NCBI RefSeq assembly: GCF_001999905.1
Contig: NZ_CP019640.1
Span: 3,018,001 to 3,082,000, forward strand
Reading direction: 5' to 3'
DNA from: Planococcus lenghuensis
Lineage (GTDB): Bacteria; Bacillota; Bacilli; Bacillales_A; Planococcaceae
DNA length: 64,000 bases
Program-made: the position numbers and the translations under genes
The notes under the pieces: model-generated
The model's input: the letters and a program-made list of their open reading frames with translations, nothing else
Databases searched by the model: none
What the model was told of the DNA's origin: nothing
Shown here: piece after piece, positions 8,887-18,314 of the stretch
Layout of the letters: every line of letters begins with the position of its first letter
How positions within the stretch are numbered: position 1 is the first letter of the stretch

Positions 8887-9375
8887 CTAATCAGTCTCTG
8901 TCAATTCCGCGTATTCGGCAGCTGCCGCTTCCAGAAGAGCAGCCGGTGCGAGTTTCAGCTGCATGCCGATTTTGCCGGCTGACACAATAATCGATTCAAG
9001 TTCCTGGGCCTGCGACGCCACGTAAGTCGGGAATTGTTTTTTCATGCCGAGCGGTGAACAGCCGCCGCGCACATAACCCGTGACAGCCGTGATGTCTTTT
9101 GCCGGCAGCATCTCGATCTTCTTCTCTCCTGACGCTTTCGCCGCACGTTTCAGATCGAGTTCGTCCGCCACGGGGATGATGAATACGTAAGGTTGTTTAT
9201 CCTGCCCTTGGGCAACCAGGGTCTTATACACTTCCGCAGGCGCGGCGCCGATTTTGGCGGCAACTGATACGCCATCAATTTTTCCGTCCTCTGTTTCATA
9301 CTGCAGCACTTCGTAATCGATGTTCTCCCGGTCCAGCAGCCGGGCCGCATTCGTCTTCGCCGGTTTCTTCGCCAC
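8887..9375 (-). CDS. ybaK: Cys-tRNA(Pro)/Cys-tRNA(Cys) deacylase, YbaK/EbsC type
   Basis: 162-aa single-domain protein of the YbaK/ProX editing family. Conserved features include KTLVAQG near residue 51, [18 protein letters not shown] and [14 protein letters not shown]. The family hydrolyses cysteine wrongly attached to tRNA(Pro). It is tightly packed between topB (11 bases upstream) and the YczE-like gene. Confidence 0.9.
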   Translation of the reverse strand: MAKKPAKTNAARLLDRENIDYEVLQYETEDGKIDGVSVAAKIGAAPAEVYKTLVAQGQDKQPYVFIIPVADELDLKRAAKASGEKKIEMLPAKDITAVTGYVRGGCSPLGMKKQFPTYVASQAQELESIIVSAGKIGMQLKLAPAALLEAAAAEYAELTETD

Positions 9376-9386
9376 GCGTTTTCCCC

Positions 9387-11546
9387 CTAGTCGTTCTGCT
9401 CGAGCAGTTTTTTCAAGGCATCCGCCATTGCGGTATTTTTCGGTTCATCCTGCTGTTTCAAGTATTTATTGACATCTTTTTTCGTCGCTTTCGACTGCGT
9501 CTTTTTCTTCTTCTGTTCAAAGACGGACAGCTTCTCACGGTGACCGCATTTGCATGTGAAGATTTTGCCTTCCCCTTCGCCGCGCAGTTCCATGCGCTTA
9601 TGGCATACCGGACAGCGGGCATTCGTCTGGACCGCAATATTCTTTTTGAAGCCGCAGTCGCGGTCCTGACAGACGTGCATCTTCCCGCGCTTGCCGTTCA
9701 CTTCCAAGAGCGGCTTGCCGCAGTCCGGACACATCTTGCCGGTGACATTGTCATGCTTGAACTTCTGGTCGCTTGATTTGATTTCCGAAACCGCATGCTT
9801 CGCAAATGAAATCATTTCACCCATGAAGACGTCTTTTTTCAGCTCGCCTTTTGCGATTTTCGTCAGTTTCTGTTCCCACTCCGCCGTAAGTTTCGGCGAT
9901 TTCAGGTCCTCCGGAACAAGATCGAGCAGCTGACGGCCTTTTGACGTGACGTGCAGGTCATTGCCGCGCTTTTCAATTAAAAATGTGTTGAACAGTTTAT
10001 CAATGACGTCCGCCCGGGTTGCAACGGTGCCGAGTCCGCCGGTATCTCCGAGCGCGCGGATGAGTTCTTTGGATTCACCGGACATGAAGGAAGACGGATT
10101 TTCCATTGCGCCAAGCAGCGTCCCTTCATTGAAATACGGCGGCGGTTTCGTCTTACCGTCTGTCAGCGTCACCGCTTTGATCGTCAGTTTTCCGCCTTCC
10201 TGGAATGGCGGCAACGTGCTTTCGTTTTCTTCCGCATCCGCATCCGCAGCACGTTTCCAGCCGGCTTGGCGGATGGTTTTGCCTTTTGCCTGGAACGTTT
10301 CTCCACCGGCAGTGAGTTTCACCGTTGTCTGATCGTATTCATGCGGTGGCAGGAATACCGCCAGGAAGCGAGTCGCGATCAAGTCATACAGCGTTTTCTC
10401 CCGGTCCGACATGTCATAGAGCGGTGGCGCTTCCTCGGTCGGGATGATCGCATGGTGGTCCGATACACGGGCATCATCAATGACACCTTTCTGCGGATTG
10501 ACTTTCCCTTTCAGAATCATGTTCACTGCAGCCCGGTTCGGTCCGGTGCCGGCGGCTTTCACCCGGTCCTTCAACGTATCCTGCATATCGGATGATAAAT
10601 GCTTCGAATCGGTCCGCGGATAAGTGACCGCTTTATGCCGCTCATACAAATTCTGAAGCGTGTTCAATGTTTCTTTCGCTGACCACCCATAGCGCTTATA
10701 CGCTTCTTTCTGGAGTTCGGTCAAGTCAAATAAAGGCGGTGCCGGCTGTTTCTTCGGTACGGTTTTGATTTCCGTGATGGTGCCTTCCGTTACTGCATCT
10801 AGTTTCCGGAACAGTGCATCGATCTTTTCCTTGTTGAACGATTGCGTATTATTGCCGTCCGTCCAAGTGAAGACGGCTTCCGGTGTGATCGCCTGCATGC
10901 CCCAATACGGTTTCGGCTTGAAGTTCTTGATCTCTTCTTCCCGATCAGCGACCATTGCGAGCGTCGGCGTCTGCACCCGGCCCGTCGACAGCTGGGCATT
11001 GTGTTTGACGGTCAGTGCACGTGTCGCGTTGATGCCGACGACCCAATCTGCTTCCGAACGGGCAACCGCCGCTTCGTAAAGGTTGTCGTATTTCCGGCCG
11101 TCTTTCAGGTTATTGAAGCCTTCTTTGATGGCTTTGTCCGTGACGGACGAAATCCACAGCCGTCTGATCGGCTTTTTCGTTTTCGTCTTCTCCAGGATCC
11201 AGCGGGCGACGAGTTCCCCTTCGCGCCCCGCATCCGTTGCAATGATGACATCTTTCACGTCACCGCGGTGGAGCTGCGCTTTCACCGCATTGTACTGCTT
11301 CATCGACTGCTTGATCGGCACCAGCTTGAACGGATCCGGAATGATCGGCAGCGTCTCCATTTTCCATTCTTTCAATGATGCGTCATACTGCTCAGGCTGG
11401 GCCTGCGTAACGAGATGACCCAGCGCCCACGTTACGATATGATTTTTGCCTTCGAGAAAACCGTTGCCTTTCTGATTGGCGCCGAGGACGCGGGCGATAT
11501 CGCGCGCGACCGACGGTTTTTCTGCCAGGACGAGTGATTTAGACAT
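9387..11546 (-). CDS. topB: DNA topoisomerase III
   Basis: 719-aa type IA topoisomerase. An N-terminal Toprim domain ([26 protein letters not shown] at about 103-116) is followed by the cleavage domain with catalytic tyrosine Y309 in VTYPRTDSK. The C-terminus carries cysteine-rich zinc-ribbon segments ([16 protein letters not shown]) and a lysine-rich tail. It relaxes negative supercoils and resolves recombination intermediates. The start ATG is preceded by a weak GGGG-type ribosome site and an extended -10 promoter. First gene of an apparent topB-ybaK-YczE unit. Confidence 0.96.
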   Translation of the reverse strand: MSKSLVLAEKPSVARDIARVLGANQKGNGFLEGKNHIVTWALGHLVTQAQPEQYDASLKEWKMETLPIIPDPFKLVPIKQSMKQYNAVKAQLHRGDVKDVIIATDAGREGELVARWILEKTKTKKPIRRLWISSVTDKAIKEGFNNLKDGRKYDNLYEAAVARSEADWVVGINATRALTVKHNAQLSTGRVQTPTLAMVADREEEIKNFKPKPYWGMQAITPEAVFTWTDGNNTQSFNKEKIDALFRKLDAVTEGTITEIKTVPKKQPAPPLFDLTELQKEAYKRYGWSAKETLNTLQNLYERHKAVTYPRTDSKHLSSDMQDTLKDRVKAAGTGPNRAAVNMILKGKVNPQKGVIDDARVSDHHAIIPTEEAPPLYDMSDREKTLYDLIATRFLAVFLPPHEYDQTTVKLTAGGETFQAKGKTIRQAGWKRAADADAEENESTLPPFQEGGKLTIKAVTLTDGKTKPPPYFNEGTLLGAMENPSSFMSGESKELIRALGDTGGLGTVATRADVIDKLFNTFLIEKRGNDLHVTSKGRQLLDLVPEDLKSPKLTAEWEQKLTKIAKGELKKDVFMGEMISFAKHAVSEIKSSDQKFKHDNVTGKMCPDCGKPLLEVNGKRGKMHVCQDRDCGFKKNIAVQTNARCPVCHKRMELRGEGEGKIFTCKCGHREKLSVFEQKKKKTQSKATKKDVNKYLKQQDEPKNTAMADALKKLLEQND

Positions 11547-11572
11547 ATTTTCTACCCCATTTCTACCGGATT

Positions 11573-11581
11573 ATTATACCA
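11573..11581 (-). promoter_or_regulatory. Extended -10 promoter of topB
   Basis: TGGTATAAT on the minus strand (perfect TATAAT with an upstream TG) about 30 bases before the topB ATG. There is no good -35; a GCTGC-GT-GCAGC palindrome sits just upstream of the -10 box. Confidence 0.5.
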
Positions 11582-11705
11582 TGGCTGCACGCAGCATAAA
11601 AAACCTCCTGCGCTGATGGCACACAGGAATCGGGTTATATCGAGATACAGAACGAAAAATGCAGATTTGGCAGAAGCGCCAGTCAGTTCTGATTAAAATT
11701 CACAG

Positions 11706-11744
11706 AAAAAGGCATTTCCGGACAAATTGTCTGGAAATGCCTTT
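11706..11744 (-). terminator. Terminator after the flavin reductase gene
   Basis: Long near-perfect stem of about 16-18 bp built from AAAGGCATTTCC and GGAAATGCCTTT, followed by TTTTT on the minus strand; 13 bases past the stop. Confidence 0.9.
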
Positions 11745-11756
11745 CAGTTAAACCGC

Positions 11757-12320
11757 TTATGGGTTATCGATCGTTTCTTTGGATAATTTCTGACTCATTT
11801 CCGCGTATTGCACGAAGACACGCGCCAGTTCTCGAAGCCGATTCAGTACATCGTCCTCGATAATCTCATTGCCTTCACCGAAATGGGATGTGTGGGTGTA
11901 GACATAGTTCGGTGTCACGAGACAGCGGAAGTAATCAAGGATGGGCTTCAGCTGGTTTTCGATCACGAGATGATGCTGGTACGTCCCGCCGTTTGCTACG
12001 ATGGATACGGGTTTGTAGCGCATCGTGCGCGGATGCAGGAGATCAAATGTGTTTTTCAGCACACCCGGAATCGAACCCTGGAAAATAGGGGATGCAATGA
12101 TGTAACCGTCCGCCTGTTCAAAGCGGCTTGCCAGCGCCTGCATGTCTTCGTTATATGCTTCCAGCGGCCGGCCATCGACAAATTCATGGTCGTAATCTGA
12201 AAGGCTCAGCAATTCAAGCTTCAGACTTGGCCCATATTCCTCAATATATGCTTGAACCTGTTCGAGGACGGCTCCTGTCTTGCTGCCGACGATTGTGCCG
12301 TCTACCAGTAAAATGTTCAC
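11757..12320 (-). CDS. NADPH-dependent FMN reductase family protein
   Basis: 187-aa flavodoxin-like reductase. The N-terminus MNILLVDGTIVGSKTGAVLEQV carries the flavin-phosphate loop, ASPIFQGSIPGVLKNTFDLL (about residues 75-95) is the second FMN-contact motif, and NGGTYQHH follows. The family reduces FMN or quinones/azo compounds with NAD(P)H. It lies 80 bases downstream of the antiporter gene. The physiological substrate cannot be read from sequence. Confidence 0.85.
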   Translation of the reverse strand: MNILLVDGTIVGSKTGAVLEQVQAYIEEYGPSLKLELLSLSDYDHEFVDGRPLEAYNEDMQALASRFEQADGYIIASPIFQGSIPGVLKNTFDLLHPRTMRYKPVSIVANGGTYQHHLVIENQLKPILDYFRCLVTPNYVYTHTSHFGEGNEIIEDDVLNRLRELARVFVQYAEMSQKLSKETIDNP

Positions 12321-12400
12321 TCAAGTACCTCCTCTTCTGCTGCTATACCTTCACTATACCAAACACCTGCAGCTGATGCCCGGCAGTGCGCCCGTCGGCC

Positions 12401-14260
12401 TCAGCTCTGCGTGCCGTTTTTCACGCGTGAACTTTGGAGGCGTTCCTGGATGCGCTGCTCTTTTTGCGCTGGAGGCGCAAGGCTGATCAGCGTATCCCCA
12501 GGCTGCGGTTCGGTATGCTGGTCGGCAATATAGAAAGCGATCGCACCTGATGCTCGAATGATCAGCAGCAAAATCGTTCCTTCATGCCAATTTTCAAGAA
12601 AATCTTCATACGTATACTGTGCGGTAATGGTGGTTTTTCTGATTTCATAGCCTTCCGTGATTTTTTCTTCCAGCTTATGCACATTCCATTCATTACCGAA
12701 CAGGACCCGGACACTCATCGTAGCCCGGAAATCTTTAGGATCCGCCTGGTGAATCGCTGTCTGGTACAGATTTTCCCGTCCGAAATCCGGAACGAAATTA
12801 TTGACGACCAATGCGTTGTAGGAATCGATTTCCGTCGCTGCGACCAGCGTCGGAAACGGGGTGATATCAATATCGTACTCAGTATGTTCAGACAGCACTT
12901 CACCGGCATACGTGGGCACTCCCGCCTGCCGGGCTGCCTGAAGCCGGCCCCAGGATCGGTCCATGATGAGAACCCGCTTATTCATCTCTTTCAATAAAAC
13001 AGCCAGTTTGGTTGTAAACAGATTGGCGCCGACAAACAGGACACCCGGCTCATCTGAAAATGCAAGATCGAGTTTCCGGGCGACCCAGCCGATGCTGAAG
13101 CCATGGGCAACAACCGTTGAAAACACAAGCGCCAAAGTCAATGCAGTCAGGATTTCAGCATCCGGATATCCCGCTTCAAGCAGGACACTGGCAAAATACC
13201 CCGATACTGTAAGCGCCACAATTCCCCGTGGGGCTATCCAGCCCACGAGTACCCGCTCTTTCCACGTCAGATCCGTGCCGATTGTTGCAATGCCGACTGC
13301 GAGAGGCCGCACGACAAATAACACGACCAGCACGAAGGCGATGATGCCCCAATCGAAAATCGAGATTAACACGTCGACAGAAAGCGATGCCGTCAGCATG
13401 ATAAAGACGCTCGCAATGAGGAGAACGGAAATGTTCTCTTTAAAGTGGCGCATATCCCCGATCGAGGAGATGTTCATATTCGCCATGATAACGCCCATTG
13501 CTGTTACAGCAAGAAGTCCGGTTTCATGCATGATGGCATCCGACAACGCGAATGTGAAGAGCACAACCGCGAAAACGACTGGAGCTTTCAAGTATTCCGG
13601 CACTTTTCCGCGCTCGAACATCTGCCCGAGAATCCAGCCGGCTCCTGCACCCACCAATGCTGCGAACAGAGAGGCCAGGAAGAACAGACCGAACGATCCG
13701 GCTGTCACTTCCCCTTCAATAAACAATAAGCTGTGATAAGCAAACAGGGCGAGCAGCGCGCCGAACGGATCGACGATGATCCCTTCCCATTTCAGCAGTG
13801 CAGCCGGACGCGGCTTCAGTTTCGCCTGCCGGAGCAGCGGCATGATGACGGTCGGCCCCGTTACAATGAACAGGCCGCCGATCACAAATGCAACCGGCAA
13901 GGACAAACCGGCAATGTAATGAGCGGCAAGCGAACCTGCTACCCACGTCACAAATGCCCCAACTGTCACAAGACGGATGACCGGCCGGTTAAAGCCCCGG
14001 ATTTCCCTGAAGTTCAAGTTCAGGCTGCCTTCAAACAGGATGATGCCGACAGCCAGTGAAATGAACGGTCGGAATAGCTCGCCAAAACTTTCTTCAGGAG
14101 ATATTATGCCGAGCAGCGGTCCGGCAATCAGTCCGGCAATCGCCATGAGAACGATTGCTGGAAGCCGGAACAGCCAGGCAAGCCATTGTGAAAAAATTCC
14201 AAGAAAAATGATCAGCATTAATTCAAACAGCAAAGAATCTATGGGATTTCCCCTCCTCAT
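12401..14260 (-). CDS. CPA-family cation:proton antiporter with C-terminal RCK-like domain
   Basis: 619 aa as drawn. Residues 8-400 contain about 12 membrane segments typical of Na+(K+)/H+ antiporters (GIILFEGSLNLNF, GPTVIMPLLRQ). After residue 410 there is a soluble TrkA-N/RCK-like domain (GVLFVGANLFTTKLA) and a TrkA-C-like end, suggesting ligand gating. The start is unusual: AGGAGGGGA lies inside the drawn N-terminus (codons 2-4 after the ATG at 14260), and the well-spaced codon after it is ATA at 14242. The ATG at 14260 has no good upstream ribosome site. The true N-terminus is therefore uncertain by six residues or more. Confidence 0.87.
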   Translation of the reverse strand: MRRGNPIDSLLFELMLIIFLGIFSQWLAWLFRLPAIVLMAIAGLIAGPLLGIISPEESFGELFRPFISLAVGIILFEGSLNLNFREIRGFNRPVIRLVTVGAFVTWVAGSLAAHYIAGLSLPVAFVIGGLFIVTGPTVIMPLLRQAKLKPRPAALLKWEGIIVDPFGALLALFAYHSLLFIEGEVTAGSFGLFFLASLFAALVGAGAGWILGQMFERGKVPEYLKAPVVFAVVLFTFALSDAIMHETGLLAVTAMGVIMANMNISSIGDMRHFKENISVLLIASVFIMLTASLSVDVLISIFDWGIIAFVLVVLFVVRPLAVGIATIGTDLTWKERVLVGWIAPRGIVALTVSGYFASVLLEAGYPDAEILTALTLALVFSTVVAHGFSIGWVARKLDLAFSDEPGVLFVGANLFTTKLAVLLKEMNKRVLIMDRSWGRLQAARQAGVPTYAGEVLSEHTEYDIDITPFPTLVAATEIDSYNALVVNNFVPDFGRENLYQTAIHQADPKDFRATMSVRVLFGNEWNVHKLEEKITEGYEIRKTTITAQYTYEDFLENWHEGTILLLIIRASGAIAFYIADQHTEPQPGDTLISLAPPAQKEQRIQERLQSSRVKNGTQS

Positions 14261-14418
14261 TATGTGCTTAACTAAAAAAGAGCAGATGCACAGATTTTCA
14301 CCGCTTTTCTGCTCTGTATTCGACTAGTATATCTTTTTTATTACCCGAGGGGAAAACCTTTAACCTGAAATATCTCCTTTTCGTATGTTATACTGATATC
14401 AAAAATTAGGTGATTATG

Positions 14419-14601
14419 ATGACTAGACAGGAACTGGAACGGGAAATTACCGAGCTGAAAAATGACTATATCCGCCAGCAGGGGGATATCGAAAAATTGG
14501 AGTCAACCGGCCACGGCCAAATGGTAGAGAAAGCGGAAGCGCGTCTCGAGGCGATGGAAAATCGCCTGGCAGAACTGAACCGTCAGCTCGCGAACTTGTG
14601 A
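14419..14601 (+). CDS. Small coiled-coil protein, SE1832-like
   Basis: 60 aa, beginning TRQELEREITELKND after the start Met, almost entirely charged heptads and predicted as a coiled coil. I chose ATG 14419 because AGGTGA ends five bases before it; ATG 14416 and GTG 14410 are alternatives. It resembles the uncharacterised SE1832 family of Bacillales by memory only. The ABC-F gene starts 42 bases downstream, so they may share a transcript. Confidence 0.68.
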   Translation: MTRQELEREITELKNDYIRQQGDIEKLESTGHGQMVEKAEARLEAMENRLAELNRQLANL

Positions 14602-14643
14602 GCGGCGGATTTTTTATGAAAACGCAATGGAGGAATACATGAA

Positions 14644-16203
14644 ATGAGTTTATTGACAGTAGAAAATTTAAGTCATACATTCGGCGATCGCACGCTGTTT
14701 AAAGACGTATCATTCCGATTGGTGGAAGGCGAACATGTCGGGCTTGTCGGCGCAAATGGCGTCGGCAAATCGACGCTGATGAATATCCTGACCGGTGAAT
14801 TGATCCATGACGGCGGAAAAGTCGACTGGCTGCCCAAAACACATTACGGTTACTTGGACCAGCACACCCGGCTGCAGCCGGGGCAGTCGATGCGTGAAAC
14901 GCTGCAGGATGCGTTTTTGCCTTTATATGAGAAAGAAACGGAAATGAATGAGATTGCCGGACAGATGGCGGAAGCGGATCCGGATCAACTGGAAAAATTG
15001 CTGGAGGATATGGCAGAAATCCAGGATGCACTGGAAGCGGGCGATTTTTATTCACTGGATGTGAAAGTGGAGGAAATTGCGCGCGGACTCGGCTTGGATG
15101 CCATCGGTCTGGACCGGGATGTATCGACATTGTCCGGCGGTCAGCGAACGAAAGTGCTGCTCGCCAAACTGCTGCTCGAAAAACCGAAAGTGCTGCTGCT
15201 GGATGAGCCGACCAACTATTTGGATGAAGAGCATGTCACGTGGCTTTCCAATTACCTGAAAAATTACCCGCATGCTTTTCTGCTGATTTCACATGATACT
15301 GAATTCATGAGCGGGGTAACAGACGTCATTTTCCACCTGGAATTCTCAAAGCTGTCCCGCTATACTGCGACATATGAGAAATTCCTGGAATTGGCTGAAT
15401 TGAATAAGCGTCAACATATCGATGCCTTTGAGAAACAGCAGGAATTCATCAAAAAGCAGGAAAATTTTATTGCCAAAAACAAGGCCCGCTACTCCACAAC
15501 CGGCCGCGCGAAATCCCGTCAGAAACAGCTGGATCGGATGGAGCGGATCGACCGCCCGGAAACAGCAGCCAAGCCACAATTCGGTTTCAAGGAATCCCGA
15601 AGTCCGAGCCGGTATGTCATTGAAGCGGAAAACCTGCAGATCGGCTATGACCAGCCGCTTCTGCCGCCGTTGACGTTTGAAATTGAACGCGGCGAAAAAA
15701 TTGCATTGGTCGGCATGAACGGCGTCGGAAAATCGACGTTGCTGAAAACAATGCTCGGAAAAATCCAGCCGCTCGGCGGCGACGTCATCCGCGGCGATTA
15801 TTTGAATCCGAGTTACTTCGAACAGGAAGTGAAAGCCGATAACCGTACGCCGATTGAAGAGATCTGGTCAGCGTATCCGTCGATGGATCAAAGCCAAGTG
15901 CGGGGCGCGCTGGCACGCACCGGCTTGAAAAGCGAGCATATCGGCCGGCCGATGAACCAGCTGAGCGGCGGCGAGCAGGCAAAAGTGCGCCTGTGCAAGT
16001 TGATGATGGAAGAAAGTAATTGGCTGATCTTTGATGAGCCGACCAATCACTTGGATGTTGATGCCAAAGCGGAACTGAAACGCGCCATGCAGGATTTCAA
16101 AGGGACGATTGTGCTGGTCAGCCACGAACCCGAATTTTATGATGGCCTTGCGACGAAAGTCTGGAATGTCGAAGAGTGGATCAGCGCCGGCACAGTAAAA
16201 TAA
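14644..16203 (+). CDS. ykpA: ABC-F family ATPase (YkpA/YbiT type)
   Basis: 519-aa soluble protein with two ABC ATPase domains and no membrane segment. Walker A motifs are GANGVGKST (about residues 36-44) and GMNGVGKST (about 358), signatures LSGGQRTKVLLAKLLL and LSGGEQAKVRLCKLM, and Walker B LLLDEPTNYLD and LIFDEPTNHLD. The linker between them is charged and helical. The overall sequence tracks B. subtilis YkpA closely. ABC-F proteins act on the ribosome; YbiT/YkpA members are housekeeping translation factors rather than classic resistance proteins. A strong terminator follows. Confidence 0.92.
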   Translation: MSLLTVENLSHTFGDRTLFKDVSFRLVEGEHVGLVGANGVGKSTLMNILTGELIHDGGKVDWLPKTHYGYLDQHTRLQPGQSMRETLQDAFLPLYEKETEMNEIAGQMAEADPDQLEKLLEDMAEIQDALEAGDFYSLDVKVEEIARGLGLDAIGLDRDVSTLSGGQRTKVLLAKLLLEKPKVLLLDEPTNYLDEEHVTWLSNYLKNYPHAFLLISHDTEFMSGVTDVIFHLEFSKLSRYTATYEKFLELAELNKRQHIDAFEKQQEFIKKQENFIAKNKARYSTTGRAKSRQKQLDRMERIDRPETAAKPQFGFKESRSPSRYVIEAENLQIGYDQPLLPPLTFEIERGEKIALVGMNGVGKSTLLKTMLGKIQPLGGDVIRGDYLNPSYFEQEVKADNRTPIEEIWSAYPSMDQSQVRGALARTGLKSEHIGRPMNQLSGGEQAKVRLCKLMMEESNWLIFDEPTNHLDVDAKAELKRAMQDFKGTIVLVSHEPEFYDGLATKVWNVEEWISAGTVK

Positions 16204-16227
16204 GTTACACAACAGGCAGTCACCAAA

Positions 16228-16266
16228 CAGGCAGTCAATCAGCAAACTGATTGACTGCCTGTTTTT
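16228..16266 (+). terminator. Terminator after ykpA
   Basis: Perfect 15-bp stem (CAGGCAGTCAATCAG / CTGATTGACTGCCTG), loop CAAA, then TTTTT. Confidence 0.93.
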
Positions 16267-16408
16267 CGTTAAAGGTGAATCTGAATTGGACAAGAAAGGA
16301 GTAGATTTCCCTGCTACGGGGAAAACTAACCAGAACAGTGCAAAATAAGACAGAAAGACCGGTGTTGTTTCCTGACTGTGCCAATAATTGACAAGTGAGG
16401 TGTGAATC

Positions 16409-16729
16409 ATGATTGCGACCGAGAGCCAACCGTCAATAAAGAACCATGTCTACGCGCTGATTGTCTTGAATATGCTCGACGGGATCCTCACATATATCGG
16501 GATCACATCGGGCTTTATAACAGAAGGCAATCCGCTGTTAAGTGCCCTCTCTCCATTGACCATCCTGATGGGCAAGCTGCTGCTGTCACTTTGTCTCTAT
16601 GGGTTGCTTTTTACGTCGTTCGCTTCAATCCGGTCCCGCTTGTGGCGCTACGGCCTGATCGCGGCAAATTCATTATACTCCATGATTTTACTTCTCCATC
16701 TGCTCTGGCTCTATCTACTGCTCCTGTAA
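16409..16729 (+). CDS. Small integral membrane protein (DUF5658-like)
   Basis: 106 aa with three to four membrane segments and the pattern LNMLDGILTYIGITSGFITEGNPLL near residues 20-45, which resembles DUF5658 proteins (memory-based). No function is known. The ATG follows GAGGTG with normal spacing. It faces the PLD-family gene convergently with about 50 bases between them. Confidence 0.65.
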   Translation: MIATESQPSIKNHVYALIVLNMLDGILTYIGITSGFITEGNPLLSALSPLTILMGKLLLSLCLYGLLFTSFASIRSRLWRYGLIAANSLYSMILLLHLLWLYLLLL

Positions 16730-16778
16730 TACCTTGCCCAGCATGAAAAAATCTTGAGCCTCCACTCCCGCCTCCAAG

Positions 16779-18233
16779 TTAATAGGTCGTGAATTTCAGC
16801 AGTTTCTGAACGCCGTAAACGCCGCGCTGAAGAAACGTCAGATCGCTTTGATATGCTTCTGCCTCCAGTGTATAAAGGGCATCTTCATTATTCCAGAGCC
16901 GGGTGAAATATGCTTCCATGCTTCGGACGAGTTCGCTGTCGTTCGGCGCTTCGATCCGGAGATTGCTTTCCACATTGTAATCGTCGAGCGTCCGTTCCGT
17001 GTAATTCGATGAACCGCCGGAAATGACCGTTCTGTCATCGGTCCGGATCATAATCGTTTTTGTATGGTACTGGCCAACGACCGTATTATACCAGCGTACC
17101 TGCAGGTTATCAGATGAATCTTCCATAATCTCATGAACGACAGGCCGGTTTGGCAATCCGCTTTTTTCCCTGCCGAATGCGTTTTTATTCGGATCAAGAA
17201 TGATCCGCACGTCCGCTCCCCGGTCCGCTGCTCCTTCCAGTGCTCCGATGATGTCCCGCTTCGCAAGGAAATACATGCCCAGCCAGATTTCGTTACCTTT
17301 TTCAGCTGTTTCGATGTCTCCCAGCAGCGATTTCAGTGTCTGCTGCTCTGTCAGATATTGCACGCGGTACGGTCCTTCTTGCGCTTTGCTGTCTGTCCGC
17401 GGCAGTTCCGGGCCGCCCGAAAATAGGGACACCGCTTCTTCCGCTTCCAGCATGTCATTCAGCACCGGGCCGCTCACTTTAAAGGCCATATTCCCATGGA
17501 AACCACTGGCATTATGGGGGTTTGCCGAACTGACAATCGCTTCCGATTCCGTGATCACTGCCTTCCGATGATTCGCTTTAATATTGAGCATGGTTAAATA
17601 GGAAGGAAGCGTCATATCCGGTGCATCTTTCGCCATCGGATTTGAGACGCCCCACTCGCCGGGATTATACGGCCATTGAAAAAATAGCCGATACAGCCCT
17701 GAATACAGGGGAAAGGAATCACGCAATTTATCGAGATCCGTGTAGATCACTTCAATTCCTGCCTGTTCCAATTCCGCCAAATGCGGACTGTCATAGGAAC
17801 CGTAGCCGGTATTTAAGGGATCCGTGATAAAGTAAATCGGCATATCCGGTTTCTGTTCTTTTTTATCGACCAGGCGGGCAGTCAGCGTCTCTGCGATCGC
17901 CGGATATTCTTTTCCTTCCATTCCATAATGATCAAATAGGAAGAAATCGAGAACGATAAATTCTTCTGCCCGGTCGATCACTCCGTATACTTCCTCGAAA
18001 ATCCGGAGTTCATGCTGCAGATCAGTCCCTTTCTCGTCCTGGGCAAATGACAGGTCCGCAATCATCTCAACTGTTTCGGCTTCCCGGAGTTCTCCCGCAT
18101 ATGATAATCCAGCCGGCAGCGGCTTAAATGTATGCCATGCGATCACAGCCAGATACAGAACGGCGAATAAAGCGATTCCAACCAACAGGCCTTTCTTTTT
18201 ACCGTTCATTTTACGGGCCGGCTTTCGGCTCAT
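16779..18233 (-). CDS. Membrane-anchored phospholipase D-like protein (paralog 1)
   Basis: 484 aa. A single membrane anchor lies at about residues 15-32 (LLVGIALFAVLYLAVIAW), followed by two PLDc domains. The HxK catalytic pairs are visible as ANHRKAVITESE and YHTKTIMIRTDD, each followed by the usual SSANPH / SGGSSNYT strands. The canonical Asp five residues after Lys is Glu in the first motif and Arg in the second, so activity on phosphodiesters is not assured. It is adjacent to a second, closely similar gene (18315-19760), a tandem duplication. Substrate unknown. Confidence 0.8.
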   Translation of the reverse strand: MSRKPARKMNGKKKGLLVGIALFAVLYLAVIAWHTFKPLPAGLSYAGELREAETVEMIADLSFAQDEKGTDLQHELRIFEEVYGVIDRAEEFIVLDFFLFDHYGMEGKEYPAIAETLTARLVDKKEQKPDMPIYFITDPLNTGYGSYDSPHLAELEQAGIEVIYTDLDKLRDSFPLYSGLYRLFFQWPYNPGEWGVSNPMAKDAPDMTLPSYLTMLNIKANHRKAVITESEAIVSSANPHNASGFHGNMAFKVSGPVLNDMLEAEEAVSLFSGGPELPRTDSKAQEGPYRVQYLTEQQTLKSLLGDIETAEKGNEIWLGMYFLAKRDIIGALEGAADRGADVRIILDPNKNAFGREKSGLPNRPVVHEIMEDSSDNLQVRWYNTVVGQYHTKTIMIRTDDRTVISGGSSNYTERTLDDYNVESNLRIEAPNDSELVRSMEAYFTRLWNNEDALYTLEAEAYQSDLTFLQRGVYGVQKLLKFTTY

Positions 18234-18276
18234 GGTCCATCTCCTCCTGATTCATCATCATCAGCCGACTGATTAC

Positions 18277-18312
18277 AGAAAGACCGGTCCCTGACAGGCG
18301 GAACCGGTCTTA
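18277..18312 (-). terminator. Terminator between the two PLD-like genes
   Basis: Stem AAGACCGGTTC / GGACCGGTCTTT with a loop of about 10 bases and a short T run on the minus strand. It follows the upstream paralog directly. Confidence 0.7.
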
Positions 18313-18314
18313 TA

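Noticed and set aside
13716-13946. 76-aa frame antisense-shifted within the antiporter gene
   Set aside because: It is a shifted frame of a well-conserved membrane protein with no ribosome site; typical of the many shadow frames in this window.
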